This document shows positions 16,235 to 25,047 of a stretch of DNA of 64,000 nt, piece by piece. The translations under genes were made by a program, and so were the position numbers. This stretch comes from an uncultured Victivallales bacterium (GTDB lineage: Bacteria; Verrucomicrobiota; Lentisphaeria; Victivallales; UBA1829), in contig CAKUJH010000016.1 in NCBI GenBank assembly GCA_934661375.1, positions 1-64,000 on the forward strand, read 5' to 3'. Under the pieces are notes generated by a model. The model was not told where the DNA came from. It ran no database searches and saw nothing but the letters and a program-made list of their open reading frames with translations. Within the stretch, counting starts at the first letter, position 1. The number at the start of each line of letters is the position of its first letter.

Positions 16235-17872
16235 TCATTTCCCCTTTCCGGCGAGTTCCGCCGCATTCCGGTATTGCCGCCGGGCATCGTCGCTCCATTG
16301 CCGGCAGATCGCGGCGATCTCCACTTTCGAACGGCTGCGCGACACCCGGAGCTGGAATGCCGCTTCCGCCGCATCCCGATAGGCAAACGGCAGGCGGCAG
16401 AACTCCGCATACGCCTGCGGTACTTTTTCCGGTCCGCCCGCCTGAAGAATCGCTTTCCACGCTGCCCGAAGTTCGTCCTGGACATCCAGCGCCACACAGC
16501 GGATCAGCAGCCGGATCATGGAAAAATAGCGTCCGGTCCAGTCCGGCCGGTAAACAAAGGAACTGCCGGCTTCGTAAGGAAAATAGTCCGGATCCGCCCG
16601 AAACTGCCGGTATTTTTCCGCATACATGTCTTTGCGTACCGGAGAACGGCGCAGTGCATATTTGACCGGTCCGCCGGGAGTGCCGGTCTTGAAATCCAGC
16701 AGTTTCTGTCCTTCGGCGCCGATGATGAAATCCAGAAACGCATGGGCTTCCTGTTTATGAGGAGCTCCGCGCAGCAGCTGAATGGGGTCGGCGGAAACTG
16801 CCGTGCCGCCTTCCGGCGCAACATAACGGATGACCGGTTTCCCGCCGGTCTGAAATTCATTCCATTCCTGTTCGGTCAGCCCGTAGAAATCAATTGCCAT
16901 GCCGAGCGCTCCTTCGCCGGCAGCCACATCTCGGGTAACTTTGCCCGCACTGTCGGTAATGGTCCGGGTGTTGGCAATGATGCGTTTGATCAGGTTTACC
17001 CCGTTTGCCCAGCCGCGGTCCAGCTGTTCCGCAGACGGTTTGGCGGCGTTGCGCGGCACGACAGCTTCGTGCATTTCCTGCTGGAGAATGATTTCAAAAC
17101 ATTTGTTCGCGGAACCGGATTTCGTCGGATCGGCGGCAATCACCTGATTGAAGAAAACGCCTTTGCCCAGATCCCGCCAGCGGCGCGGCGGATCGGTGAG
17201 ACTGCTCAATTCGCGGAGACGGTCAACGTTGTAACAGATTCCGAACGAAGCAAGGCAGACTCCATAATACTTGCCGTCTTTTTCATAGATTTCGTCCCCG
17301 CCGAAAGAATGCGGAATGATTTCCGGACGGAAATATTCCGGATGCCGCTGCTGTAATCCGCCGTTTACCGCATAGCCGCAGCGGGCATGGCGTCCCTGGT
17401 CGAAGGTGCCGCCGCCGGCAAACAGGTCAATGCCGATGCCGACATCGGACTTCAGAAATTTTTCCCGTGCCAGCAGGGCTTCCTTCGAGGCCTTCGGGTC
17501 GCGCTGTATGTTCGGATTGTCGAACGCCGAAGCAATATCCGCATTCCACGGCGGATTGTCCGGATCGGATTCCCAGGCGTGGCGGAATTCCGCTTTGAAA
17601 CGGTCGGCTATGTAGCGGACAATGTCCGAAGTGCCGCCGGGGGTACGCCAGTCGATGGCGATATCCCTGCCGAAACGTTTTTTGTAATACTCCCGGAACG
17701 CGCGTTCCAGTTCGAATTTCATCGGTTCGGAGTGAGCGGAAATAATGATCAGGGTATCGTGTCCGCTCAACAGTTCCGCCAGCGGATGTTCAGAAGTCCG
17801 CAGCAGAAACGGCAGAGCCAGCACTGCCAGCAGCAGCGCAAGGGCGAGCAGAATCCTTTTTTTCACGGTCAA
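16235..17872 (-). CDS. ABC transporter extracellular solute-binding protein
   Basis: A 545-residue exported binding protein. Residues 5-26 form a hydrophobic signal or signal anchor (KKRILLALALLLAVLALPFL), with no lipobox Cys. The remainder shows the type II periplasmic binding protein pattern: an early LIIISAHSEP strand, DWRTPGGTSDIVRYI, and later DLFAGGGTFDQGRHA. It is larger than FbpA/AfuA (about 340), with a C-terminal extension from ~400. The operon order is ATPase, binding protein, permease, with a four-base ATGA overlap (17869-17872). The Fe3+-type family also includes hexose-phosphate importers. With NagA and a PfkB kinase next door, a phosphosugar ligand deserves testing alongside ferric iron. 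Confidence 0.82.
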   Translation of the reverse strand: MTVKKRILLALALLLAVLALPFLLRTSEHPLAELLSGHDTLIIISAHSEPMKFELERAFREYYKKRFGRDIAIDWRTPGGTSDIVRYIADRFKAEFRHAWESDPDNPPWNADIASAFDNPNIQRDPKASKEALLAREKFLKSDVGIGIDLFAGGGTFDQGRHARCGYAVNGGLQQRHPEYFRPEIIPHSFGGDEIYEKDGKYYGVCLASFGICYNVDRLRELSSLTDPPRRWRDLGKGVFFNQVIAADPTKSGSANKCFEIILQQEMHEAVVPRNAAKPSAEQLDRGWANGVNLIKRIIANTRTITDSAGKVTRDVAAGEGALGMAIDFYGLTEQEWNEFQTGGKPVIRYVAPEGGTAVSADPIQLLRGAPHKQEAHAFLDFIIGAEGQKLLDFKTGTPGGPVKYALRRSPVRKDMYAEKYRQFRADPDYFPYEAGSSFVYRPDWTGRYFSMIRLLIRCVALDVQDELRAAWKAILQAGGPEKVPQAYAEFCRLPFAYRDAAEAAFQLRVSRSRSKVEIAAICRQWSDDARRQYRNAAELAGKGK

Positions 17873-18906
17873 TCCTCCAGCAGTGAAAGATCGCGCGGCT
17901 CAACCCGGAGCAGACAGCGTTCGCCGGGAACGAATTCTTCATATGCGGAAGCCGTTACATCCAGCAGAAAACCGTCATCGGTGCGGAATTGCAGTTCGGA
18001 GCGTTCCCCCAGAAATGTGCCGGACACGAAATTCGCTTCCAGACAGTTGCAGCCTTCCGCTGTTTTTCCCTTCTGCACCGTAACGGCTTCCGGACGGATC
18101 AGCAGAGTTCTGCCCGTCATTCCGTTGGTTTCGAATGTACCGTGTGCTGTCTTGAACAGTTTGCCGTCCGCTTTCCCTTCGAGAAAATTGACGCCGCCCA
18201 GAAACGCCGCGGCGAAACGGTTGCGCGGTTTTCTGTACAGTTCAACGGGCGAACCGATCTGCTGAATGATTCCTTTGTCCAGCAGAGCGATGCGGTCGCC
18301 CATGCTGAGCGCTTCCCGGCGGTCGTGCGTAACATAGATTGCAGTCAGTGCCCGTTCTTTGCAGATACGGCTGATTTCCAGCCGCATTTCATCCCGGAGC
18401 TTGGCATCGAGATTGGAAAGCGGTTCATCCAGCAGCAGAACACGCGGGGAAACTGCCGCGGCTCGTGCCAGCGCAACCCGCTGCTGCTGTCCTCCGGAAA
18501 GAGAAGGAACCCGTCGTTCCGCATACGCTTCCATACGGACCAGTTTCAGCGCGTCCATGACTTTTTCTTTGATCTGCGCATTCGGCAGATGAGCGGCGCG
18601 CAGACCGAATGCCACATTTTCGAATACGGAAAGATGCGGCCACAGCGCGTAATTCTGAAACACCATGGCCGCCTGCCGTTTTTCCGGAGGCAGCGCCGTG
18701 ATGTCCTGTCCGTCAAAACAGATCGTTCCGGAAGTCGGTTCCAGCAGTCCCGCAATCATGCGGAGCAGGGTGGATTTGCCGCACCCGGAAGGTCCGAGCA
18801 GGAAAAAAAGTTCCCCCGCTTTGATTTCCAGATTCAGCGGCAGCAGAACCAGACTGCCTTTCTGGTAGGTTTTGGATAATCCGGTGATGGTTACCAATGC
18901 AGACAT
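17869..18906 (-). CDS. ABC transporter ATPase (FbpC/PotA type)
   Basis: A 345-residue cytosolic ATPase that energises the importer. The Walker A motif is at 38-46 (GPSGCGKST), the Q-loop at 84, the signature LSGGQQQR at 136-143, Walker B LLLDEP at 157-162, the D-loop SNLD, and the H-loop in YVTHD near 193. The C-terminal ~110 residues form a TOBE-like regulatory domain, as in FbpC, PotA and MalK. It is the first gene of the transporter operon and ends in an overlap with the binding-protein gene. MarC lies upstream on the same strand, about 25 bases away. Confidence 0.93.
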   Translation of the reverse strand: MSALVTITGLSKTYQKGSLVLLPLNLEIKAGELFFLLGPSGCGKSTLLRMIAGLLEPTSGTICFDGQDITALPPEKRQAAMVFQNYALWPHLSVFENVAFGLRAAHLPNAQIKEKVMDALKLVRMEAYAERRVPSLSGGQQQRVALARAAAVSPRVLLLDEPLSNLDAKLRDEMRLEISRICKERALTAIYVTHDRREALSMGDRIALLDKGIIQQIGSPVELYRKPRNRFAAAFLGGVNFLEGKADGKLFKTAHGTFETNGMTGRTLLIRPEAVTVQKGKTAEGCNCLEANFVSGTFLGERSELQFRTDDGFLLDVTASAYEEFVPGERCLLRVEPRDLSLLED

Positions 18907-18930
18907 AAAAAACTCCGTCAGTTCAATTGT

Positions 18931-19557
18931 TCAGAGAAGAAATCCGCGGACGCCGGTGAAGATCATCTGCGCGGCCATCGCCGCCAGAATCAGACCGGTC
19001 AGCTTGCTGAATATGATAATGACATGACGGCCGAGTTTCTGCTCCACCCACGATGCCGCCCACAGCATGGCGGTGAGAATGAGCAGCGCGCCCGCCACTG
19101 CCGCCAGCGAAATCAGCTGCGCCTGAATGCTTGCCGATTCCGCACCGATAACCAGAATCGCACCGATGGTTCCCGGTCCGACGGTTACCGGAATTGCCAG
19201 CGGAACCACTGCAATATTGGTGACATTCGCCAGCGGATTCCGGGAATTGCCGTCCTGCACTTTGACTTCTTTTTTATCGGTAACATTGCTGTTGACCAGT
19301 CCGACAGAAGACAGAAACAGCAATGCCCCTCCGCCGATACGGAACGCATCCAGCGTGATGGCGAAGGCATCGAAAATGTAACGTCCGAAAAACAGCAGCA
19401 CGGTGCAGATGACAAATGCCGCACTGCCCACCCGCAGCGCCAGCATCCGCTTCTGGCGCGTTTCCCAGTCCTGCGTCATGGACAGAAACATGGACAGCAC
19501 AAAAAACGGCGTCAGCAGAAAAATAAACTTCAGTATCTGGTTCAGAAAAAAACTCAT
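18931..19557 (-). CDS. MarC/UPF0056-family membrane protein
   Basis: A 208-residue protein with six predicted membrane helices. The diagnostic stretch is VPLAIPVTVGPGTIGAILV in the middle of the protein, the MarC signature with its paired Pro/Gly kinks. MarC proteins were once linked to multiple antibiotic resistance, but their transport function is unproven. The start chosen is ATG 19557, six bases after AAGGA. The ATG two codons earlier touches the ribosome binding site. Confidence 0.88.
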   Translation of the reverse strand: MSFFLNQILKFIFLLTPFFVLSMFLSMTQDWETRQKRMLALRVGSAAFVICTVLLFFGRYIFDAFAITLDAFRIGGGALLFLSSVGLVNSNVTDKKEVKVQDGNSRNPLANVTNIAVVPLAIPVTVGPGTIGAILVIGAESASIQAQLISLAAVAGALLILTAMLWAASWVEQKLGRHVIIIFSKLTGLILAAMAAQMIFTGVRGFLL

Positions 19558-19574
19558 TTTCATTCCTTTTTGTT

Positions 19575-20555
19575 TTATTGAGTGATTTTTTGAGACATAG
19601 AACTGGCAATCAGCTGCCGGATTCCTTCCTGAACGGTCCAGCGCGGCTGATAACCGAGCATTTCTCGCGCACGGGAGATGTCGGCAAGTGAATGAGCAAT
19701 GTCGCCTGTTCTCGGTTCGGCATGACCCGCTTCCACTTCCGCTGCCGCAGGATCATCCTGCGCAATGGCAGAACGCAGCAGACTGAACAGTTCATTCAGC
19801 GTTGTGGACGCTCCGCAGGCAATATTGTAAACCTGATTGACTGCGCGGCTGTCCGCAGACAATGCCAGCAGATTGGCGGACACTACATTCTCGACAAAAG
19901 TGAAGTCCCGCGAGTTGGCTCCGTCGCCGAAAATGACCGGAGGTTCATGTTTCCGGATTGCCTGCACAAATTTCGGAATCACCGCGGCATACGCCCCGTT
20001 GGGATCCTGACGCGGACCGAACACATTGAAATAGCGCAGCCCGATCGTTTCCATCCGGTAAAGCGCGGCAAAATTGAGCGCAATCAGTTCGTCCGTGTGC
20101 TTGGTGACGGCATACGGGGAAAGCGGCATTCCTGTGCAGTCTTCGGTTTTGACCGGCGCATTGTCGCTTCCGTAAACTGATGAACTGGACGCATAAACAA
20201 AACGCCGGACGCCGGCGTCGCGGGCGGCGGTCAGCAGTCTGGCAAACCCCATGATGTTGACTTCCAGCGAGGTCAGCGGATCTTTGATGGATCGCGGAAC
20301 CGAACCCAGCGCGGCTTCATGCAGAACATAATCCACGCCTTCAACCGCACGGCGGCAGGTCGGCAGATCACGGATGTCTCCTTCAATCAGTGTGAATTTC
20401 GGATGATTCTGAAAAGATGCCAGATTTTCGCGTTTGCCGGTAGAGAAATTATCCAGAACAATAACCGTATGTCCCTGATTCAGCAAGGTTTCCGCCAGAT
20501 GCGAACCAATGAATCCCGCACCGCCTGTAACCAGTATTTTTGCCGGATTCATCAT
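19575..20555 (-). CDS. UDP-sugar C4-epimerase (WbpP/TviC-like)
   Basis: A 326-residue short-chain dehydrogenase/reductase that interconverts UDP-GlcNAc/GalNAc or the corresponding uronates. The N-terminal NAD-binding motif is GGAGFIGSH (GxxGxxG), with the catalytic SSS near 123-127 and Y-x3-K in SPYAVTKH. The RYFNVFGPRQ block matches WbpP/TviC. It overlaps the stop of the preceding nucleotide-sugar dehydrogenase (ATGATG at 20555), the same pairing as TviB-TviC in Vi-type capsule synthesis, giving UDP-GalNAc-uronate if the substrates agree (inference). Either of two adjacent ATGs could be the start. Confidence 0.88.
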   Translation of the reverse strand: MMNPAKILVTGGAGFIGSHLAETLLNQGHTVIVLDNFSTGKRENLASFQNHPKFTLIEGDIRDLPTCRRAVEGVDYVLHEAALGSVPRSIKDPLTSLEVNIMGFARLLTAARDAGVRRFVYASSSSVYGSDNAPVKTEDCTGMPLSPYAVTKHTDELIALNFAALYRMETIGLRYFNVFGPRQDPNGAYAAVIPKFVQAIRKHEPPVIFGDGANSRDFTFVENVVSANLLALSADSRAVNQVYNIACGASTTLNELFSLLRSAIAQDDPAAAEVEAGHAEPRTGDIAHSLADISRAREMLGYQPRWTVQEGIRQLIASSMSQKITQ

Positions 20556-21844
20556 CAGAGCCGTCCATCCACCAGCCCGCGGGGCAGGATTCCTTTGATG
20601 TCATACAGTACCGTGTGCGGCTGTTTCAATGCCGCCGCGTCCAGTTCAAGAAATTCCCGGTGCGCCACGGCAAGAACCACGGCATCGTACGGAATGTATG
20701 AATCCGGAGTGCGGAACGAATTCAGCTGATATTCCCGGCGGACTTCTTCCGGATCAGCCCACGGGTCGCAGATGTCTACCCGGCAGCCGAATTCCTGCAA
20801 GCCGTACGCCACATCGGCGGCACGGGAATTGCGGATGTCCGGACAGTTTTCCTTGAAGGTGATGCCCAGCTGAAGCACACGCGCACCGTAAATCTTGCGT
20901 TCCTTGCGGATCATCAGCTTGACAATTTCCGCGGCAATATATTTGCCCATGCCGTCATTGATGCGGCGTCCTGCCAGAATCACTTCCGGCAGATACCCCA
21001 GCGCCTGCGCTTTATGGGTCAGATAATACGGATCAACTCCGATGCAGTGTCCGCCGACCAGTCCCGGTTTGAAGGGCAGAAAATTCCATTTCGTTCCCGC
21101 TGCCGCCAGCACTTCCTGCGTGTCGATTCCGATCAGATGGAAAATCTTGGCAAGTTCGTTGACAAAGGCTATGTTCAGATCACGCTGGGAGTTTTCAATG
21201 ACTTTTGCCGCTTCCGCCACTTTCAGCGAACTGGCTTTGTAAGTCCCGTTCTGGAGAATGGAACGGTACAGTTCATCCACTGCTTCTGCGGCGGCGGGGG
21301 TGGAGCCGGAAGTGATTTTCAGGATCCGGGTCAGAGTATGTTCCTTGTCGCCGGGATTGATGCGCTCCGGACTGTAACCGCAAAAGAAATCACGGTTGAA
21401 TTTCAGCTTGCTGAATTTTTCCAGAACCGGGACACATTCCTCTTCCGTGCAGCCTGGATAGACAGTACTTTCAAAGATGACCAGCGCACCCGGCGCCAAT
21501 ACGGAACCGACAGTTTCACAGGCACGGTGCAGGGGGGAAAGATCCGGGCGTTTGTATTTGTCGACAGGCGTCGGAACCGTAACAATATAAATGTCGCGTC
21601 CGCGCAGATCTTCCGGCTGATCCGTGTAGCGCAGATACTTTGCCGCCGTCAGCTGTTCCGGGGAGGTTTCCAGCGTCGGGTCTTCCCCGCGGCGCAAAGC
21701 GTCCAGACGGCTTTGCTTCACGTCGAATCCGACGGTGTCGTAATATTTGCCGAATTCCACTGCCAGCGGCAGTCCGACATATCCCAGACCGATCAAGGCG
21801 ATTTTCGCCTTGCGTTCCTTGATTTTCAGCAGCAGTTTTTCCAT
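20555..21844 (-). CDS. UDP-N-acetylglucosamine 6-dehydrogenase-type nucleotide-sugar dehydrogenase
   Basis: Oxidises the C6 hydroxyl of a UDP-sugar to the carboxylate in two NAD-dependent steps. This 429-residue protein has the NAD motif GLGYVGLPLAVEFG near residue 17-30, the active-site Cys in GGHCIGVDPYYLTHKA, and ESTVYPGCTEE, all in the WbpA/TviB pattern (UDP-GlcNAc rather than UDP-Glc dehydrogenase). The start is ATG 21844, preceded by GAGGA, matching where relatives begin. The extension to 21901 looks non-coding. It supplies the uronate for the coupled epimerase and so for a surface polysaccharide. Confidence 0.9.
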   Translation of the reverse strand: MEKLLLKIKERKAKIALIGLGYVGLPLAVEFGKYYDTVGFDVKQSRLDALRRGEDPTLETSPEQLTAAKYLRYTDQPEDLRGRDIYIVTVPTPVDKYKRPDLSPLHRACETVGSVLAPGALVIFESTVYPGCTEEECVPVLEKFSKLKFNRDFFCGYSPERINPGDKEHTLTRILKITSGSTPAAAEAVDELYRSILQNGTYKASSLKVAEAAKVIENSQRDLNIAFVNELAKIFHLIGIDTQEVLAAAGTKWNFLPFKPGLVGGHCIGVDPYYLTHKAQALGYLPEVILAGRRINDGMGKYIAAEIVKLMIRKERKIYGARVLQLGITFKENCPDIRNSRAADVAYGLQEFGCRVDICDPWADPEEVRREYQLNSFRTPDSYIPYDAVVLAVAHREFLELDAAALKQPHTVLYDIKGILPRGLVDGRL

Positions 21845-21932
21845 AATCCGCAGTTCCTCATCTTTGATATCTAACAATAACTCTAAAAAAGAAAAAAGCA
21901 AGCGGAAGAACAGCCGGAATGACTAAAAAGGT

Positions 21933-22421
21933 TCAGCTTTTCGTCAGGTCATAAAATTCAGCGTGGATAAACTCCCGCAGAACGTCCGGCACGATGGCAA
22001 GGTTCAGCCCGACTCTGCCGCCGCTGACGCAGATGGTATCAAACAGAATGGCTGTCTCATCAATGAAAGTCGGGAACAGTTTTTTCATTCCGACGGGCGA
22101 ACAGCCTCCGTGAATGTATCCGGTCAGCGGAAACAGCTGTTTCTGCGGAATCATTTCTATGCTTTTCTGTCCGGAAGCATGAGCCGCTTTTTTCAAGTCC
22201 AGTTCACCTGCTGCGGGAACCACGAACACAAAATGTTCATTGGCGGGAGACTCCGCCACCAGCGTTTTGAAAACCTCGTCCTGACTGCGGCCGATTTTTT
22301 CGGCGATCGACTTGGCGTCGATGCGTCCGTCATCGACGGGGTATTCATACGCGGTGAAGGAAATTCCCGCACTTTCCAGCAGCCGGATGGCATTGGTCTT
22401 GGTCACGGAAGTGCGGCTCAT
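21933..22421 (-). CDS. ybaK: Cys-tRNA(Pro)/Cys-tRNA(Cys) deacylase YbaK/EbsC
   Basis: A 162-residue trans-editing enzyme that hydrolyses cysteinyl-tRNA(Pro). The fold markers are KTNAIRLLESAGISFTAYEY at the start, the conserved Lys in VFKTLVAES, and GYIHGGCSPVGMKK, the YbaK signature. The length is typical (about 155-165). It starts 18 bases after infA in what appears to be one operon (adk-map-infA-ybaK). It ends in a T-rich stretch without a clear hairpin. Confidence 0.93.
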   Translation of the reverse strand: MSRTSVTKTNAIRLLESAGISFTAYEYPVDDGRIDAKSIAEKIGRSQDEVFKTLVAESPANEHFVFVVPAAGELDLKKAAHASGQKSIEMIPQKQLFPLTGYIHGGCSPVGMKKLFPTFIDETAILFDTICVSGGRVGLNLAIVPDVLREFIHAEFYDLTKS

Positions 22422-22439
22422 GTTTACCTCGGAATAAAG

Positions 22440-22655
22440 TTATTTCTGACGGAAGATAATCCTGCCTTTGGTCAAATCATATGGTGAAATTTCCAGCGTA
22501 ACCGTATCACCCGGCAGAATGCGGATGAAATTCAGCCGCATTTTCCCGCTGATATGGGCCAGGACACTGTGTTTGTTCGGGAGTTCCACCCGGAACATGG
22601 TGTTCGGCAGCAGTTCTTTGACGACGCCTTCGACTTTGATCAAATCCTTAGACAC
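22440..22655 (-). CDS. infA: translation initiation factor IF-1
   Basis: A 71-residue OB-fold protein that occupies the A site of the 30S subunit during initiation. Sequence landmarks are LPNTMFRVELPNKHSVLAHI, SGKMRLNFIRILPGDTV and SPYDLTKGRIIFR, all close to the IF-1 consensus at the usual length. It overlaps the end of the methionine aminopeptidase gene by eight bases. adk-map-infA is the usual order in bacteria, but secY and the rpmJ/rpsM ribosomal genes that normally flank it are absent here. Confidence 0.97.
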   Translation of the reverse strand: MSKDLIKVEGVVKELLPNTMFRVELPNKHSVLAHISGKMRLNFIRILPGDTVTLEISPYDLTKGRIIFRQK

Positions 22656-23415
22656 GAGTTAATACCTCCGTTCCAGTTTCCGTTATCAGAATCATGTGCT
22701 CGAAATGGGCGGAAGGCTCCCCGTCGCGGGTTCGCACCGTCCATCCGTCACCTTCAACATACACTCTTTTTGAACCGAGATTGAGCATCGGTTCAACACA
22801 AAGCACCATGCCGGGACGCAGCTGCGGTCCCCGGCGGTGCTGGACATAGTTCGGCACATCCGGCGGCTCATGCAGCCGTGTCCCGCAGCCATGTCCCACA
22901 TATTCTTCCACAATGCCCAGGTGTCCGCGCTTGGCTTCCATTTCCACTGCACGGGAAATATCCTGGACGTATCCGCCCGGATGCGCTGCGGCAAGTCCGC
23001 ATTCCAGCGAACTTTCCGTGAATTTCAGCAGACGTTCGATGTCTTCCGGAACATCGTCGCCGTCATGCACGTAGATCGTCTTCGCCGTGTCGCCGACACC
23101 GCCTTCAAACGATACTCCCACGTCCACGCTGACCACATCCCCTTTGAGAATGAAGCGTTCCCTGCTGCGGATGCCATGCACCACTTCGTCATTCAGGGAA
23201 ATACAGATGTTCCCCGGATAACCGCGGTAGTTCAGAAAAGTCGGCACTCCGCCCATCGAGCGGATCACTTCGCCGGCAAGCTCATCCAGATCCCAGGTCG
23301 TCATACCGGACCGGACCATCCGGCAGATATGTTCGCGGGCTTCTGCCGCCATCCTGGCTGCGCGGCGGATCTTTTCGATCTCCGCGGGCGTGTGAAGAAT
23401 ATAATCTTCTCTCAT
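22648..23415 (-). CDS. map: type I methionine aminopeptidase
   Basis: Removes the N-terminal Met from nascent proteins using a dinuclear metal centre. This 255-residue protein shows the metal-ligand blocks SVDVGVSFEGGVGDTAKT (two Asp), YVGHGCGTRLHEPP (His), CVEPML (Glu) and a final Glu in FEHMILITETG. It is a short, type Ia form with no N-terminal extension. ATG 23415 is chosen. A GTG three codons earlier overlaps the adk stop as GTGA and could instead serve as a coupled start. Confidence 0.95.
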   Translation of the reverse strand: MREDYILHTPAEIEKIRRAARMAAEAREHICRMVRSGMTTWDLDELAGEVIRSMGGVPTFLNYRGYPGNICISLNDEVVHGIRSRERFILKGDVVSVDVGVSFEGGVGDTAKTIYVHDGDDVPEDIERLLKFTESSLECGLAAAHPGGYVQDISRAVEMEAKRGHLGIVEEYVGHGCGTRLHEPPDVPNYVQHRRGPQLRPGMVLCVEPMLNLGSKRVYVEGDGWTVRTRDGEPSAHFEHMILITETGTEVLTRV

Positions 23416-23420
23416 TTTAT

Positions 23421-24077
23421 TCACGCATTCAGTACGGCAAGCAGCGCCGCATAACCCTGCGCTTTGGGCAGAGAGGAGTCGATTGCGGCCAGCAGACCGT
23501 TGTTCCGGTAATAGTCAATCAGCGGAGCAGTCTGTTCGTCATAGACTTTCAGACGGTTCTGTGCTGTTTCCAGAGAGTCGTCGGACCGCTGGAAAAGTTC
23601 GCCGCCGCAATGGTCGCAGACGCCTTCCTTCGCGGGTTTCGCAAAGATTTTATTGAAGCTGGCTTTGCATTTGCGGCAGGTCAGACGGGCGGTCAGACGC
23701 TGAATCAGCAGTTCGCGCGGAGCATCGAACAGCACGACTTTGTCCAGTTCACGGCCGATTTTCTTGGCGGATTTTTCCAGCAGTTCCGCCTGGGCGACGG
23801 TGCGCGGGAAACCATCCAGAATGAAACCGGCTTCGCAGTCCGGCTGGGAAAGACGCGCGGCAACCATATCCGCCACAATCTGATCCGGTACCAGTTTGCC
23901 CTGATCCATCAGCGCTTTGGCATTTTTGCCCAACTCCGTGCCGGCGGCTATTTCCGCGCGGAGAATGTCTCCGGTGGAAATATGCACCAGTTTTTCATTC
24001 TGAAGCAGAACTTCAGACAACGTGCCTTTGCCGGCTCCCGGAGGGCCGAGAAACACCAGATTCTTGTTTTTCAACAT
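23421..24077 (-). CDS. adk: adenylate kinase with zinc LID
   Basis: Converts ATP and AMP to two ADP. This 218-residue protein has the P-loop GPPGAGKGT at 11-19, the AMP-site DGFPRT near 88-93, and a long LID domain with a four-Cys zinc site (C134-x2-C137 and C154-x2-C157), the form common in Gram-positives and many non-proteobacteria. The start is ATG 24077, eight bases after AGGAG. The ATG two codons upstream is too close to that site. TATAAT lies about 14 bases ahead of the gene, but no convincing -35 is visible. Confidence 0.96.
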   Translation of the reverse strand: MLKNKNLVFLGPPGAGKGTLSEVLLQNEKLVHISTGDILRAEIAAGTELGKNAKALMDQGKLVPDQIVADMVAARLSQPDCEAGFILDGFPRTVAQAELLEKSAKKIGRELDKVVLFDAPRELLIQRLTARLTCRKCKASFNKIFAKPAKEGVCDHCGGELFQRSDDSLETAQNRLKVYDEQTAPLIDYYRNNGLLAAIDSSLPKAQGYAALLAVLNA

Positions 24078-24117
24078 GTTCATATCTCCTTGTATTATAG
24101 GGTAATAGGGAACACAG

Positions 24118-25047
24118 TCATGACTGTGCTTTCATTGCTTCAACATAACTCCGGACCGTAACTTCCAGACCGCGGCGGAAATCCCACGACGGTTTGAAGC
24201 CGGTGGACAGCAGTTTGTCTACACAGGCGGTCGAATGTTTCACATCTCCCGGACGTTCCGGCAGATACACAATTTTCGATTTCGAACCCAGAATGTCTAT
24301 AATCATCCGGGCAAGCGTGTTGATGGTCATTTTTCCGCCATATGCCACATTGTAAACCCCGGTGAACGGATTTTCCGCCATGAATGCATTGGCGGAAACA
24401 ATGTCTTTCACAAACACAAAATCACGGGTCTGTTCACCGTCTCCGAAAATCGTAATATCTTCATTCGCAAGAGCTTTGGTGATGAATATCGGTACAGCCG
24501 CCGCGTATGCACTTTTCGGATTCTGCCGCGGACCGAACACATTGAAGTAGCGCAGACAGGCGGTTTGAAGACGTCCGGTCGCGGTAAACATGGCACAGTA
24601 ATATTCTCCGTCGAGCTTGGTGATGGAATACGGACTTTTCGGTTCCGGGGTCATGGTTTCCACTTTCGGTGAAACCGGATTGTCGCCGTAATTGGCGGCG
24701 GATGTGCTTAACACCAGTTTCTTTACACCGGCTTTCGCGGCTTCTTCCAGCAGAATAATGGTCCCTTCCGCATTGATTTTATTGCATTCCACAATTTTTT
24801 CCATGGATTCCGGTACACTCACCAGTGCCGCCAGATGAAAAATGTAATCAACGCCCTGAACGGCTTCCGCGACTGTGGAGCGGCAGCTGACATCGCCTTC
24901 CACCAGTTCGCAGTTCAGCCCGTTGAGATTTTCGCGCCGTCCCGTGCGGAAACTGTCCAGCACCCGGATTTCGCATTTTCCCTGAAACTGTTCCACAATA
25001 TGACTGCCGATGAATCCGGCGCCGCCGGTTACCAAAATCCGTTTCAT
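24118..25047 (-). CDS. NAD-dependent UDP-sugar 4-epimerase
   Basis: A 309-residue SDR epimerase, a paralogue of the one at 19575-20555. Motifs are GGAGFIGSH at 8-16, STSAANYG in place of the usual SSS/YG block, the catalytic Y-x3-K in SPYSITKLDGE, RYFNVFGPRQ, and GDGEQTRDFVFVKD. It overlaps the N-acetylhexosamine-kinase-like gene by four bases (25044-25047) and sits downstream of a sugar nucleotidyltransferase. The three genes would turn a free hexosamine into a 4-epimerised UDP-sugar (inference). The stop falls inside a perfect 16-base palindrome (24113-24128). Confidence 0.88.
   Translation of the reverse strand: MKRILVTGGAGFIGSHIVEQFQGKCEIRVLDSFRTGRRENLNGLNCELVEGDVSCRSTVAEAVQGVDYIFHLAALVSVPESMEKIVECNKINAEGTIILLEEAAKAGVKKLVLSTSAANYGDNPVSPKVETMTPEPKSPYSITKLDGEYYCAMFTATGRLQTACLRYFNVFGPRQNPKSAYAAAVPIFITKALANEDITIFGDGEQTRDFVFVKDIVSANAFMAENPFTGVYNVAYGGKMTINTLARMIIDILGSKSKIVYLPERPGDVKHSTACVDKLLSTGFKPSWDFRRGLEVTVRSYVEAMKAQS

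Noticed and set aside
15227..17356. A 709-codon plus-strand open frame opposite the ABC permease and binding-protein genes
   Set aside because: It runs antisense to two clear genes, is rich in Arg, Gln and His as expected for a shadow of GC-biased codons, and has no ribosome binding site.
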